Notes under the pieces: model-generated
The model's database searches: none
What the model was told of the DNA's origin: nothing
The model's input: only the letters and a program-made list of their open reading frames with translations
Assembly: GCF_018402285.1 (NCBI RefSeq)
Contig: NZ_JAGYJH010000006.1
Location: forward strand, 248,847-312,846
DNA length: 64,000 bases
Source of the DNA: Hyphomonas sp.
GTDB taxonomy: Bacteria > Pseudomonadota > Alphaproteobacteria > Caulobacterales > Hyphomonadaceae
Direction: 5' to 3'
Part shown: positions 52,659 through 60,105 of the stretch, in pieces
Layout of the letters: each line of letters begins with the position of its first letter
Position numbering within the stretch: the stretch's first letter is position 1
Translations under genes and position numbers: made by a program

Positions 52659-53039
52659 ATGCCGCTCAAACTTTCTCTCAAGCCAGGCGAAACCTTCGTG
52701 GTGAACGGCGCTGTCGTCCGCAATGGCGACCGGCGCGGCGTGCTGCTGCTTGAAACCCAGGCCCGTATACTGCGCGAGAAGGACATTCTGGCCCCGTCAG
52801 CGGTCTCGACCCCGGCCGAGCGCGCCTATTTCGCGGTTATGCAGATGTATCTGCTCGGCGAGGTCGATGGGCCGCTCTATACGCAAACTGCCGAGGCGCT
52901 GGCCGGTCTGATCGCCGGAATGCCCGATGCGCGCGACGATGTGCTGCAGATTTCCGCCGATGTGGTGGCCGGCGACCTCTACAAGGCGCTGAGCCGGTGC
53001 CGGAAACTGATGCCCCCCCTCGGATCGGAGGCCGCATGA
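52659..53039 (+). CDS. flbT: FlbT, flagellin mRNA regulator
   Basis: Flagellar biosynthesis repressor of 126 residues. In Caulobacter FlbT binds the flagellin mRNA leader and lowers its translation and stability when assembly is incomplete. Family features are LKLSLKPGETFVVNGAVVRN at the N-terminus and ILREKDILAP, followed by an ERAYFAVMQMYL segment. An upstream ATG at 52644 is possible, but MPLKLSLKPGE matches the family N-terminus. No flagellin gene is nearby. The stop overlaps the next gene by four bases (ATGA). Confidence 0.9.
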   Translation: MPLKLSLKPGETFVVNGAVVRNGDRRGVLLLETQARILREKDILAPSAVSTPAERAYFAVMQMYLLGEVDGPLYTQTAEALAGLIAGMPDARDDVLQISADVVAGDLYKALSRCRKLMPPLGSEAA

Positions 53040-53350
53040 TGGCCGACGGCAGCCAGGTTCAGGCGCGCACCCTGCGCGCAGAAGCAACAACAGGTCTTGA
53101 AGAGGCCATCCGCAAGCTTGAAGCCGGTTCCGGCGAGGGGCTGGCGGTTGATCTGGGCAATGGCCGGATCGCCCGGGCTGACAGCCCGCGGGGCAATGAA
53201 GGTCTCCTGCAGCGCCTTCGCGGCCACAGGATGTTGCTGGCGCTGGCAGCGGGGGGCGCTGACCTGTCCCGGTTCAAGGCGGCGCCTGGTGAAGTGCAGG
53301 TCGCGCTGGCCGTGCGCGAAATCCTTGACGCAGCGGCACGCAAAGCCTAG
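53036..53350 (+). CDS. Unknown protein coupled to flbT
   Basis: Unrecognised 104-residue protein. It reads as mostly helical (TLRAEATTGLEEAIRKLEAG, NEGLLQRLRGHRMLLALAAG, VQVALAVREILDAAARKA), with no membrane segment or known motif. FlaF is the usual neighbour of FlbT, but this sequence does not look like FlaF. Overlap with the flbT stop and the shared strand point to a flagellar role, which is inference only. It begins at the double ATG at 53036. Confidence 0.65.
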   Translation: MMADGSQVQARTLRAEATTGLEEAIRKLEAGSGEGLAVDLGNGRIARADSPRGNEGLLQRLRGHRMLLALAAGGADLSRFKAAPGEVQVALAVREILDAAARKA

Positions 53351-53361
53351 CGCGTCGCCGC

Positions 53362-54012
53362 ATGTCGCCAGAACTGATTTCCCTTTTCACCGCCGCGTTC
53401 GTCACCTTCTTCGTGCTGATTGATGCGCCGGGGGTGGCGCCGATCTTTGCGACGCTGACAGCGAAGGGCTCGCCTGCCTATCGCCGCAAGATGGCGTACA
53501 AGTCGGTGCTGGTGGCGACGATCATCATGCTGCTGTTTGCCTTTGGCGGCGCATGGCTGCTGGATGCGATGCATATCTCGATCGATGCGTTCCGCGCCGC
53601 GGGCGGGGTGCTGCTGTTCCTCATCGCGCTCGACATGGTATTCGAGAAGCGCACCGAGCGCCGCGAAAACCGCGCCGAAGAGGTGCTCGAGGAGCACCGC
53701 AATGATCCGGAGCCGGAAGATGTGTCGGTCTTCCCGATGGGCATTCCGATGATTGCGGGTCCAGGCTCTATTGCCACGGCCATGTTCTACATGTCGGAAG
53801 CTGAAAGCATGGCCCATCAGGGCGTGGTGCTGGCGGCGATTGGCCTGAACCTTCTGATCACGCTGGTGATTTTCCTGCTCGCGACGCCGATTGTCCGGCT
53901 CATGGGCGCCAGTGTAGCCGGCGCGCTGACGCGCATTCTGGGCGTCATCCTGGCGGCGCTTTCGGCGCAGCTGATCATTGATGGTATCCGCGGCGCGTTT
54001 GGGATCGCCTGA
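53362..54012 (+). CDS. MarC-family integral membrane protein
   Basis: Six-helix inner-membrane protein of 216 residues of the MarC/UPF0056 family. Segments are LFTAAFVTFFVLIDAPGVAP, VATIIMLLFAFGGAWLLDAM, ALDMVFEKRTERRENRAEEV in the charged loop, PMGIPMIAGPGSIATAM (the strongest family motif) and a last helix ending in IDGIRGAFG. Once thought to be a drug-resistance determinant; function is not established. It follows the flbT partner gene by 11 bases. Confidence 0.93.
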   Translation: MSPELISLFTAAFVTFFVLIDAPGVAPIFATLTAKGSPAYRRKMAYKSVLVATIIMLLFAFGGAWLLDAMHISIDAFRAAGGVLLFLIALDMVFEKRTERRENRAEEVLEEHRNDPEPEDVSVFPMGIPMIAGPGSIATAMFYMSEAESMAHQGVVLAAIGLNLLITLVIFLLATPIVRLMGASVAGALTRILGVILAALSAQLIIDGIRGAFGIA

Positions 54013-54027
54013 TATATTGCCGGGATT

Positions 54028-55401
54028 TCAGGCGCCCTGCGGCTCGGCTCGCGGTTTGGGCAGCTTGATGTAGAGCCGCACGGTCGAGAGCATCACCCAG
54101 AAGAGCAGCATGCCGGCCGCCGTCAGGCTCATGATTTCGAGCACCGTGTTGCGGTTCCAGCTGATACCGGCGTCGGCGATCTTCAGGGACTCGCGGCCCT
54201 GTTCCCTAACCAGCACGATCAGGCGCTCGCCGCCTGCTTCGGCCAGGAGCCGCGCGCGCTGCAGGTCTGCGCCGTCTTCGATGACTGCCAGGATCGTCAG
54301 GGCGCCGCCCGGGCTGGTCTGGGCAGCCAGGCGCTGGATCTGGTCCAGATCGCCTTCGAGGACGGCCAGTCCTGTCCGGTCGACGGACGCCTCGTAGGCC
54401 GCGCGCACCCGTTCGGCGCGAACATCGGTGGTAGCAAGTTCAGCGAAGGCTTCCCCCAGCGCGGGCTGCAGCCTTTCATCGGGCAGGGCGGCGTCCACAT
54501 GTTCGTCGAGATAGGCCGAGAAGCCGGGCGTCAGGCGCTGAGAGCGGCGGGCAGACTTCAGAATGGAGACCGAAAGAGCTGCGGCATCCGACAGGCCGTC
54601 GCTGTAATCCTGCTGAACAAGGCCGAGGCCAGTCAGCTTTACAACCAGCTCGTCAGAGCGGTCGCCCTCGATCCAGCGCTGGGACATGTTGGAGAGGTCG
54701 GCATAGCTGCCGAGGATCTGGAAACGGCGCTCGTCTTCACTGCGCACATTGGCCTGGAGAACGATGGGCTCTCCTTGGGGCGCAGGCTCGGAGAGCGGGA
54801 TAGTCTCTTCTGCGGTCGGAGTGGGCGTGGCTTCCGGGCCAGAGGGCTCGCTCGTTTGCGCTTCGGGCCTCTCCGCCGCGCCTGGATCGCCTGCAGGCAT
54901 ATCGGATACCGCATCTTGGACTGACGGGCTCGCTGCCGGAGGATTGAAGCGCTCGGTCTCCAGGATGCGCGTGGCGACGCTTTCGGGCAGTTTCTGCATG
55001 GCGGCGCGGATCAGGCGCTCGTCAGGCGTGCCGGTGACTTCGGCTTCTGCACGAACCCGGATCTGTTCGCCCAGATCCCGGCCGAGCATCTGGGGGGCTG
55101 CCAACATGTAGCCACGTACGGCGGACATGTTGCGGGCGTCGAGTTCTGCCACGATCCGGTCCTGCCAGTAGGGGAGCTTGCTGTTCTCGTCGCGCGGGCC
55201 AATCGTGGCGAGTTCGTCCAGCAGCTTTTCACTGGCATGCTGAAGCGCTTCGGCAGCGCCCTCGCGGGACGTAAGGTCCTGATCGTAGGCATTCGCGACA
55301 GCTCGCGCACCAATCACCGGCAACAGAATCAGCAGCGAATTGAACATCACTGCCAGCATCCAGCCAGCTTTTCGGGAATGTACTTTCCGTTGGCGGGCCA
55401 T
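54028..55401 (-). CDS. Large membrane protein of unknown function, two anchors
   Basis: Unrecognised protein of 457 residues with a membrane helix near each end: MLAVMFNSLLILLPVIGARA and IMSLTAAGMLLFWVMLSTVR, the latter followed by a short basic tail. Between them is a long, mostly helical periplasmic region with a Pro/Glu/Thr-rich linker (about residues 170-215). The design suggests an envelope scaffold. The ATG at 55401 has the signal-like helix near its N-terminus; the track start is 31 codons earlier. It converges on marC, 15 bases apart. Confidence 0.7.
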   Translation of the reverse strand: MARQRKVHSRKAGWMLAVMFNSLLILLPVIGARAVANAYDQDLTSREGAAEALQHASEKLLDELATIGPRDENSKLPYWQDRIVAELDARNMSAVRGYMLAAPQMLGRDLGEQIRVRAEAEVTGTPDERLIRAAMQKLPESVATRILETERFNPPAASPSVQDAVSDMPAGDPGAAERPEAQTSEPSGPEATPTPTAEETIPLSEPAPQGEPIVLQANVRSEDERRFQILGSYADLSNMSQRWIEGDRSDELVVKLTGLGLVQQDYSDGLSDAAALSVSILKSARRSQRLTPGFSAYLDEHVDAALPDERLQPALGEAFAELATTDVRAERVRAAYEASVDRTGLAVLEGDLDQIQRLAAQTSPGGALTILAVIEDGADLQRARLLAEAGGERLIVLVREQGRESLKIADAGISWNRNTVLEIMSLTAAGMLLFWVMLSTVRLYIKLPKPRAEPQGA

Positions 55402-55628
55402 TCCGACGATTTTACCGTTTGGGCAACTGTGGGGGAGGATGCCCATAGAGCGTGCCGGGGGGTGAAAGATCAAGTGCTGGTGTGCAACTTGCACTGTGCA
55501 GGAACGCCGTTGTGGGGCATTGAAGCGTTTACTGACAGCATTTCGGCATTTTTTTGTCGTAATTGTCTGAAATTACAGGATTTAACACCGCAGTCACGGA
55601 GATTGCAGTGAATGGAGGTCCGCTCTAT

Positions 55629-56075
55629 ATGGCACGCAAACGAGTGAAGGAGTCTGCCGTGAGTATTGATCTCTCAGACGATTATCGCCCCTCGGAAGAC
55701 GAAGAGTTCATGAATGAACGCCAGCTCGCCTATTTCCGGCGGATGCTGGAAGCTTGGAAGGCCGACATCCTCGACGGCGCCAAGCAGACCATTCACAACC
55801 TTCAGGACGAGTCCGGCTCTCTCCCCGATATCGTCGACCGCGCTTCAGCGGAAAGTGACAAAGCCCTTGAACTGCGCACCCGCGACCGCCAGCGCAAGCT
55901 GATTTCCAAGATCGACTCCGCCATTCGCCGGATCGATGATGGCAGCTACGGGTACTGCGAAGCGACCGGTGAGCCGATCGGCCTGCGCCGTCTGGAAGCG
56001 CGCCCGACGGCGACCCTGAGCCTTGAGGCGCAGGAGCGTCACGAGCGCAAGGAACGCACCCTGCGGGACGACTAG
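55629..56075 (+). CDS. dksA: DksA-family RNA polymerase-binding regulator
   Basis: Secondary-channel regulator of 148 residues that works with ppGpp. A coiled coil (about residues 35-100, with FMNERQLAYFRRMLEAWKAD) leads to the C-terminal globular part GSYGYCEATGEPIGLRRLEA and ending RPTATLSLEAQERHERKERT. Only one of the four classic zinc cysteines remains, which is usual for alphaproteobacterial DksA. The coiled-coil tip reads ADILDG; the tip Asp residues are present. The start is the ATG at 55629; the track adds 22 codons. Confidence 0.93.
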   Translation: MARKRVKESAVSIDLSDDYRPSEDEEFMNERQLAYFRRMLEAWKADILDGAKQTIHNLQDESGSLPDIVDRASAESDKALELRTRDRQRKLISKIDSAIRRIDDGSYGYCEATGEPIGLRRLEARPTATLSLEAQERHERKERTLRDD

Positions 56076-56105
56076 TCGCTCAACTTTTCCTGCCTTGCAG
56101 ACAGC

Positions 56106-56143
56106 AAAAAGGCGGCGCTCCAGATCGGAGTGCCGCCTTTTTT
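56106..56143 (+). terminator. Intrinsic terminator of dksA
   Basis: AAGGCGGC-GCTCC-AGATC-GGAGT-GCCGCCTTTTTT forms a long stem with one imperfect pair, followed by six T. It lies about 30 bases after the dksA stop. Confidence 0.92.
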
Positions 56144-56322
56144 CCAGTCATCTTCCCCACGCCTTTGGCGGATTTTTGTACGAGCTTCTTTGGCCGCACG
56201 ACCAATATGACGCCAAGTTCCGAATCGCCCCTTACCAAGGCCTGAGCAGAGGGTAAAAATCCCCAGACTTGAGTGAACGGTTGGGGCAGACGCTGTTAAT
56301 AGTTGCCCGTCGAGCGAGTTTA

Positions 56323-56339
56323 CTAACGCGCCGTTAACC
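56323..56339 (+). promoter_or_regulatory. Probable CtrA box before the FliM-like gene
   Basis: CTAA-CGCGCCG-TTAACC matches the CtrA consensus TTAA-N7-TTAAC at all but one position, with the exact 7-base spacer, about 22 bases before the ATG. CtrA controls early flagellar genes in Caulobacterales, and its upstream kinase CckA is encoded 4 kb away. The remaining 180 bases between the dksA terminator and this box hold nothing else I can identify. Confidence 0.6.
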
Positions 56340-56360
56340 TTCTCAGGGCGACTAATAGGT

Positions 56361-57440
56361 ATGACCATGGCGTCCGCCTCTTCCGTGAAGAGTGTATCCC
56401 TGCAGGACAATGCGGAGGATGGCTGGGACGTTTCACCCCGGCTGCGGCGCCGCATAATGACGGATACCCCGCCGATGCGCGAACCGATGCCCCCGGACCG
56501 GCCCCTGCCCACCTCGCGCGGCGTGCTGTCGGCTGCCGAGATCGAGATGCTGCTGCGCCCGGACCTGTCGGACATGGACGACCTGCCGGAAGAGGCCCCC
56601 GCTCCAAGGCCCGTGCCGGAATTCACTGCCGCGCCAGCCAGGGCCAGATCTGGCCGGGAAGACGCGGCCCGGCGGATCGCGGCGCGCCTGTCGAGGTCAA
56701 TGCGGGAAACATGCGGGATTGCGGCGGCGTTCACGGTTAAACGTCTGTCTCCGGCCAGCCTGGCGCAGGCAGTCTCCAACCGGGAAGAGCAGGGACAGGC
56801 GATTGTCTGCTGCGCCGGTTCGGACGGCGATGTGGCCGCCATGCTGGTACTCGGGGCGGGGCTCGCCCAGATCATGATCGAGACCGCCTGTGGCGGTCCG
56901 GTTCCCAATGGTCAGCCCAGGCAGCTCAGCCCGATTGACCTCGCCCTGATTGAGGGGCTGACGCGTCCCCTGGCGCCCTTCATCGGCAGCGGGCTCGGCT
57001 TTGCCGGGGTCGAAACCGATCCCTTGTTTGCCGCATCGATCGCGGCGCCAGGCGCGGCCTATGAAATCCTGTTTTCCGTGAGGGCGGGCGGGGCGGACTG
57101 GCCCGCATGCCTCCTGATCCGCGAGGCCTTGCTGCCGGACACGGCAGAAGAAACGCAAGTGAACAGGCAGGATGCAGGCAAAGCGCGTGACCTGACGGTT
57201 CTGATGACGGCCCGTGTGGCACGGGTCGAGATGCCGCTGTCAAAGCTGAGCAGCCTGCGCCCTGGGGCAACGCTCCTTCTGGGCGTGCCGGCAGACCAGC
57301 CAGTGGAGCTGCTTTCGGGCGGGCTGGACGGGGACGTTGCCGCCGAAGCCCAGATCGGGCGCAAGGGAAACAAGATGGCCCTGCGCATATCGCGGCGTGG
57401 CCCGGCGCTGCGGGCGCTCAATCCGGCGTTTGCCGGATAA
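56361..57440 (+). CDS. FliM-like flagellar motor switch protein
   Basis: Protein of 359 residues with a C-terminal SpoA/FliN-type domain (VARVEMPLSKLSSLRPGATL, DGDVAAEAQIGRKGNKMALR) and a FliM-like N-terminal motif LSAAEIEMLL (compare LSQAEIDALL, the CheY-binding region precursor). The middle domain is a divergent CheC/FliM-like domain. It would sit in the flagellar C-ring, coupling CheY signals to rotation. A probable CtrA box sits just upstream. Its end overlaps the converging YceI gene by 23 bases. I leave the symbol blank because the middle domain is diverged. Confidence 0.8.
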   Translation: MTMASASSVKSVSLQDNAEDGWDVSPRLRRRIMTDTPPMREPMPPDRPLPTSRGVLSAAEIEMLLRPDLSDMDDLPEEAPAPRPVPEFTAAPARARSGREDAARRIAARLSRSMRETCGIAAAFTVKRLSPASLAQAVSNREEQGQAIVCCAGSDGDVAAMLVLGAGLAQIMIETACGGPVPNGQPRQLSPIDLALIEGLTRPLAPFIGSGLGFAGVETDPLFAASIAAPGAAYEILFSVRAGGADWPACLLIREALLPDTAEETQVNRQDAGKARDLTVLMTARVARVEMPLSKLSSLRPGATLLLGVPADQPVELLSGGLDGDVAAEAQIGRKGNKMALRISRRGPALRALNPAFAG

Positions 57441-58080
57441 ACTCCGCTTCGATTTCGATCCGGACGGTATCTGTCAGGAGCCCTGACAACCGGTCCACGC
57501 CGAACGCGGCGCGACTGATTTCTGAGGTTGCTGAAAAGCCGACCACGTCGGCGCGGCGCAGCGGGTCATAGGCGCTGCCATTGAAGCGGGCAGAGAGTGT
57601 GACCGGCCTTGTGACGCCCTTTAGGGTAAGGTCGCCGGTGATGATTGCGGACGTTTCCCCGGTCAGTTCTATGGACCGTGACCGGAAGATTGCCTGAGGA
57701 TGGGCGTCCGCATCAAACCAGCCGGGCCCCATCAGCTCTGCGGCAAACTCCGGATTGGCGATATTCAGCGAGGTCATGTCGATGATGGCTTCAAGCCTGG
57801 CCTCTGCCGGAGAGGCCGCGTCGCCGCGGAGGCTGGCTTCAAAGCGGTCAAACCGGCCGGCATAGTCTGCAAAGCCAAGATGATTGATCCGGAAGAGCAG
57901 GGCCGCGTGGGTGGTATCGAGCACAAAGTCGCCGGGGGCAAGCGAGGCAGCCGCGGTATCGATCTTCGGCGCCAGGAAAGCGCTGGCGATTGAGGTGCAC
58001 CCCGCTAGGCACAACATCGCCAGGCCAATGGCTGCGCCGGTGCTGCGGCGGTTCAAGCGCCCTTTGTCTGTGCGATCCAT
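57418..58080 (-). CDS. YceI-family lipoprotein
   Basis: Lipocalin-like YceI protein of 220 residues. A signal peptide with lipobox LAGC (IGLAMLCLAGC) precedes the YceI domain, which begins GDFVLDTTHAALLFRINHLG and shows DMTSLNIANPEF, GDLTLKGVTRPVTL and RADVVGFSATSEISRAAFGV. YceI proteins bind isoprenoid-type lipids in the periplasm. The N-terminal 28 bases overlap the end of the DUF885 gene on the same strand, an unusually long overlap, so translation coupling is likely. Confidence 0.9.
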   Translation of the reverse strand: MDRTDKGRLNRRSTGAAIGLAMLCLAGCTSIASAFLAPKIDTAAASLAPGDFVLDTTHAALLFRINHLGFADYAGRFDRFEASLRGDAASPAEARLEAIIDMTSLNIANPEFAAELMGPGWFDADAHPQAIFRSRSIELTGETSAIITGDLTLKGVTRPVTLSARFNGSAYDPLRRADVVGFSATSEISRAAFGVDRLSGLLTDTVRIEIEAEFIRQTPD

Positions 58081-59912
58081 GCGTCCACATTCTCCTCCAG
58101 AATGGCGAGCGGCACGGCGCCGTCCCTGAGAACCACATCATGAAAATCACGGATGTCGAAAGCCTCGCCAAGTTCTGACTTAGCGCGTTCGCGCAGTTCG
58201 ACGATCTTCAGCATGCCAATCTTGTAGGCAGTCGCCTGGCCCGGCATCACGATATAGCGGTCGATGGCCTTGCGGGCATCACCTTCGGGATTGGGCGTGT
58301 TCTCCATAAGATACTGGACGGCCTGCTCGCGCGTCCACTGTCTGGAGTGAAGGCCGGTATCGACAACGAGACGGGCGGCCCGCCAGATTTCCATGGCGAG
58401 ACGCCCAAAGTCTGAATACGGATCGGAATAATACCCGATCTCCTTGGGCAGGAGTTCGGAGTAGAGCCCCCAGCCCTCCGAATAGGCGGTATAGCCGCCA
58501 TATTTTCGGAAGCTCGGGACGTTCTCCAGTTCCTGGGCAATGGCAATCTGCATGTGGTGGCCCGGAATGCCTTCATGGAAGGCGAGGGCCTCCAGCTGAT
58601 AGGTCGGCATGTCGGCCATCCGGTAGAGGTTGGCGTAATAGACACCAGGGCGGCTGCCATCGGGGGCGGGGCGGCTGTAGAAAGCCTTTCCGGCCGACTT
58701 TTCGCGGAAGGGCTCAACAGCCTGGACGATCATGCCGGCCTTGGGGAAGGTGTTGAACAGGCTGGGCAGGTCGGCTTCCATCCGGGCGATCGCGGCGCGC
58801 GCCTCGGCGAGATATTCCTCGCGGCCCTCAGGCGTTTCGGGTTTGTAGAAGCGCGGATCAGTCCGCATGAACTGGAAGAAGTCCTGAAGGTCCCCTTCAA
58901 AACCAACCTGCACAATGATGGCGCGCATCTCCTCATGGAGGCGTGCGACCTCGTCCAGCCCGATCTGATGGATTTCGTCAGATGTCAGATCGGTCGTGGT
59001 CATCGCCCTGAGGCGGGTGTCGTAATAGGCCGCGCCATCGGGCAGCTTCCAGATGCCGTCATCGGCGGTGGCGTTGAGCTGCTGACGGCTCAGCTCTTCA
59101 ATGGTGGCCTGATAGGCCGGGCCGACAGCGTTCAGCAGCGCCGCTTCGGCGCGGGCGATGAATGCGTCTGCTTCCTCCTGTGTGAGCGTGGCATTGGTGA
59201 CGAGGGCGCCGGTCTTGCCGCGGAAATCTGCCATCAGGGGGCTGTCGGCCGTACCGTCTGATGCGCCGGAAAAGGGGTGGCCGGTCAAAAGGCGCTGCGC
59301 ATCTGAGAGGACATAGTCATAGACGAAAGATGGTGGCTGAATCCCTTTTTCGGATGCACGATTTGCGTTCTCTAAATGCTGGCCAAGATACGCAGGCAGG
59401 GCTTCCAGCCGGGAGATGTAGGCGTCGAGGTCAGCGGCGCTGGTCGCCTTATGTTGGTTGATGAGGAAGGCGGGAATTGAAGACTGGACCCCGAACATCT
59501 GGTTGAACGTGTAGCCGTGATCGCGGAACGACGCGTTTGCTTCGGCGCGTTCCAACTCGTAGACAGCCAGTCTCCAGGACAGTCTGCCTTGCCCGTCCAG
59601 CTTGTTGAAATCGAATTTCTCCTGCATTTCCTGAACAGTAGCCTTTTGCAGGGCGAGGCTTTCCGTGTCGAATTCGGGCGATGGATCGGTCCATTCCCCA
59701 TATCGCTCGCGCCGCCCCAGAGCGGTCAGGCGCATCGGATCGCGGGCAATGGCTGCTTCGAACTTCTCCTCGAACCAGGCATTCAGGCGCGCTGATTCCG
59801 TCTCTACGATCTCGGCAGAATATTCCGGGACACGGGGCTCACGATGGGCGGGCGCGCCGCAGGCCGCTGTCAGCAGAAGCGCTGCGAGGAGCGCGATCGG
59901 TCGTGATACCAT
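58053..59912 (-). CDS. DUF885 lipoprotein, metallopeptidase-like
   Basis: Envelope protein of 619 residues. The signal ends in the lipobox TAAC (IALLAALLLTAAC). The DUF885 domain has an HExxH-like motif seen as AFHEGIPGHHMQIAIAQE near residue 450, with YSEGWGLYSELL downstream as the third-ligand region. These features resemble gluzincin carboxypeptidases, so a periplasmic peptidase role is likely, with substrate unknown. It shares a transcript with the YceI gene, which starts inside its last codons. Confidence 0.88.
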   Translation of the reverse strand: MVSRPIALLAALLLTAACGAPAHREPRVPEYSAEIVETESARLNAWFEEKFEAAIARDPMRLTALGRRERYGEWTDPSPEFDTESLALQKATVQEMQEKFDFNKLDGQGRLSWRLAVYELERAEANASFRDHGYTFNQMFGVQSSIPAFLINQHKATSAADLDAYISRLEALPAYLGQHLENANRASEKGIQPPSFVYDYVLSDAQRLLTGHPFSGASDGTADSPLMADFRGKTGALVTNATLTQEEADAFIARAEAALLNAVGPAYQATIEELSRQQLNATADDGIWKLPDGAAYYDTRLRAMTTTDLTSDEIHQIGLDEVARLHEEMRAIIVQVGFEGDLQDFFQFMRTDPRFYKPETPEGREEYLAEARAAIARMEADLPSLFNTFPKAGMIVQAVEPFREKSAGKAFYSRPAPDGSRPGVYYANLYRMADMPTYQLEALAFHEGIPGHHMQIAIAQELENVPSFRKYGGYTAYSEGWGLYSELLPKEIGYYSDPYSDFGRLAMEIWRAARLVVDTGLHSRQWTREQAVQYLMENTPNPEGDARKAIDRYIVMPGQATAYKIGMLKIVELRERAKSELGEAFDIRDFHDVVLRDGAVPLAILEENVDAWIAQTKGA

Positions 59913-60105
59913 GATAAGCCGAATCCTGTTCAGATGAGGAAGATTGCCCGGTCTCTATTAACGGCTTTTTCGGGTTCGTTAACCTTTGCCGTGCGAGAAC
60001 TGGTAGTCTAGGTGACGGCTTGGCATCGAGTTGCGTGATGCCAGCCTCGCATATGGCGTGGCCGTGCCGGGCAGTGGCGCTGGCCGAATGGAATGGCGGT
60101 AGACC

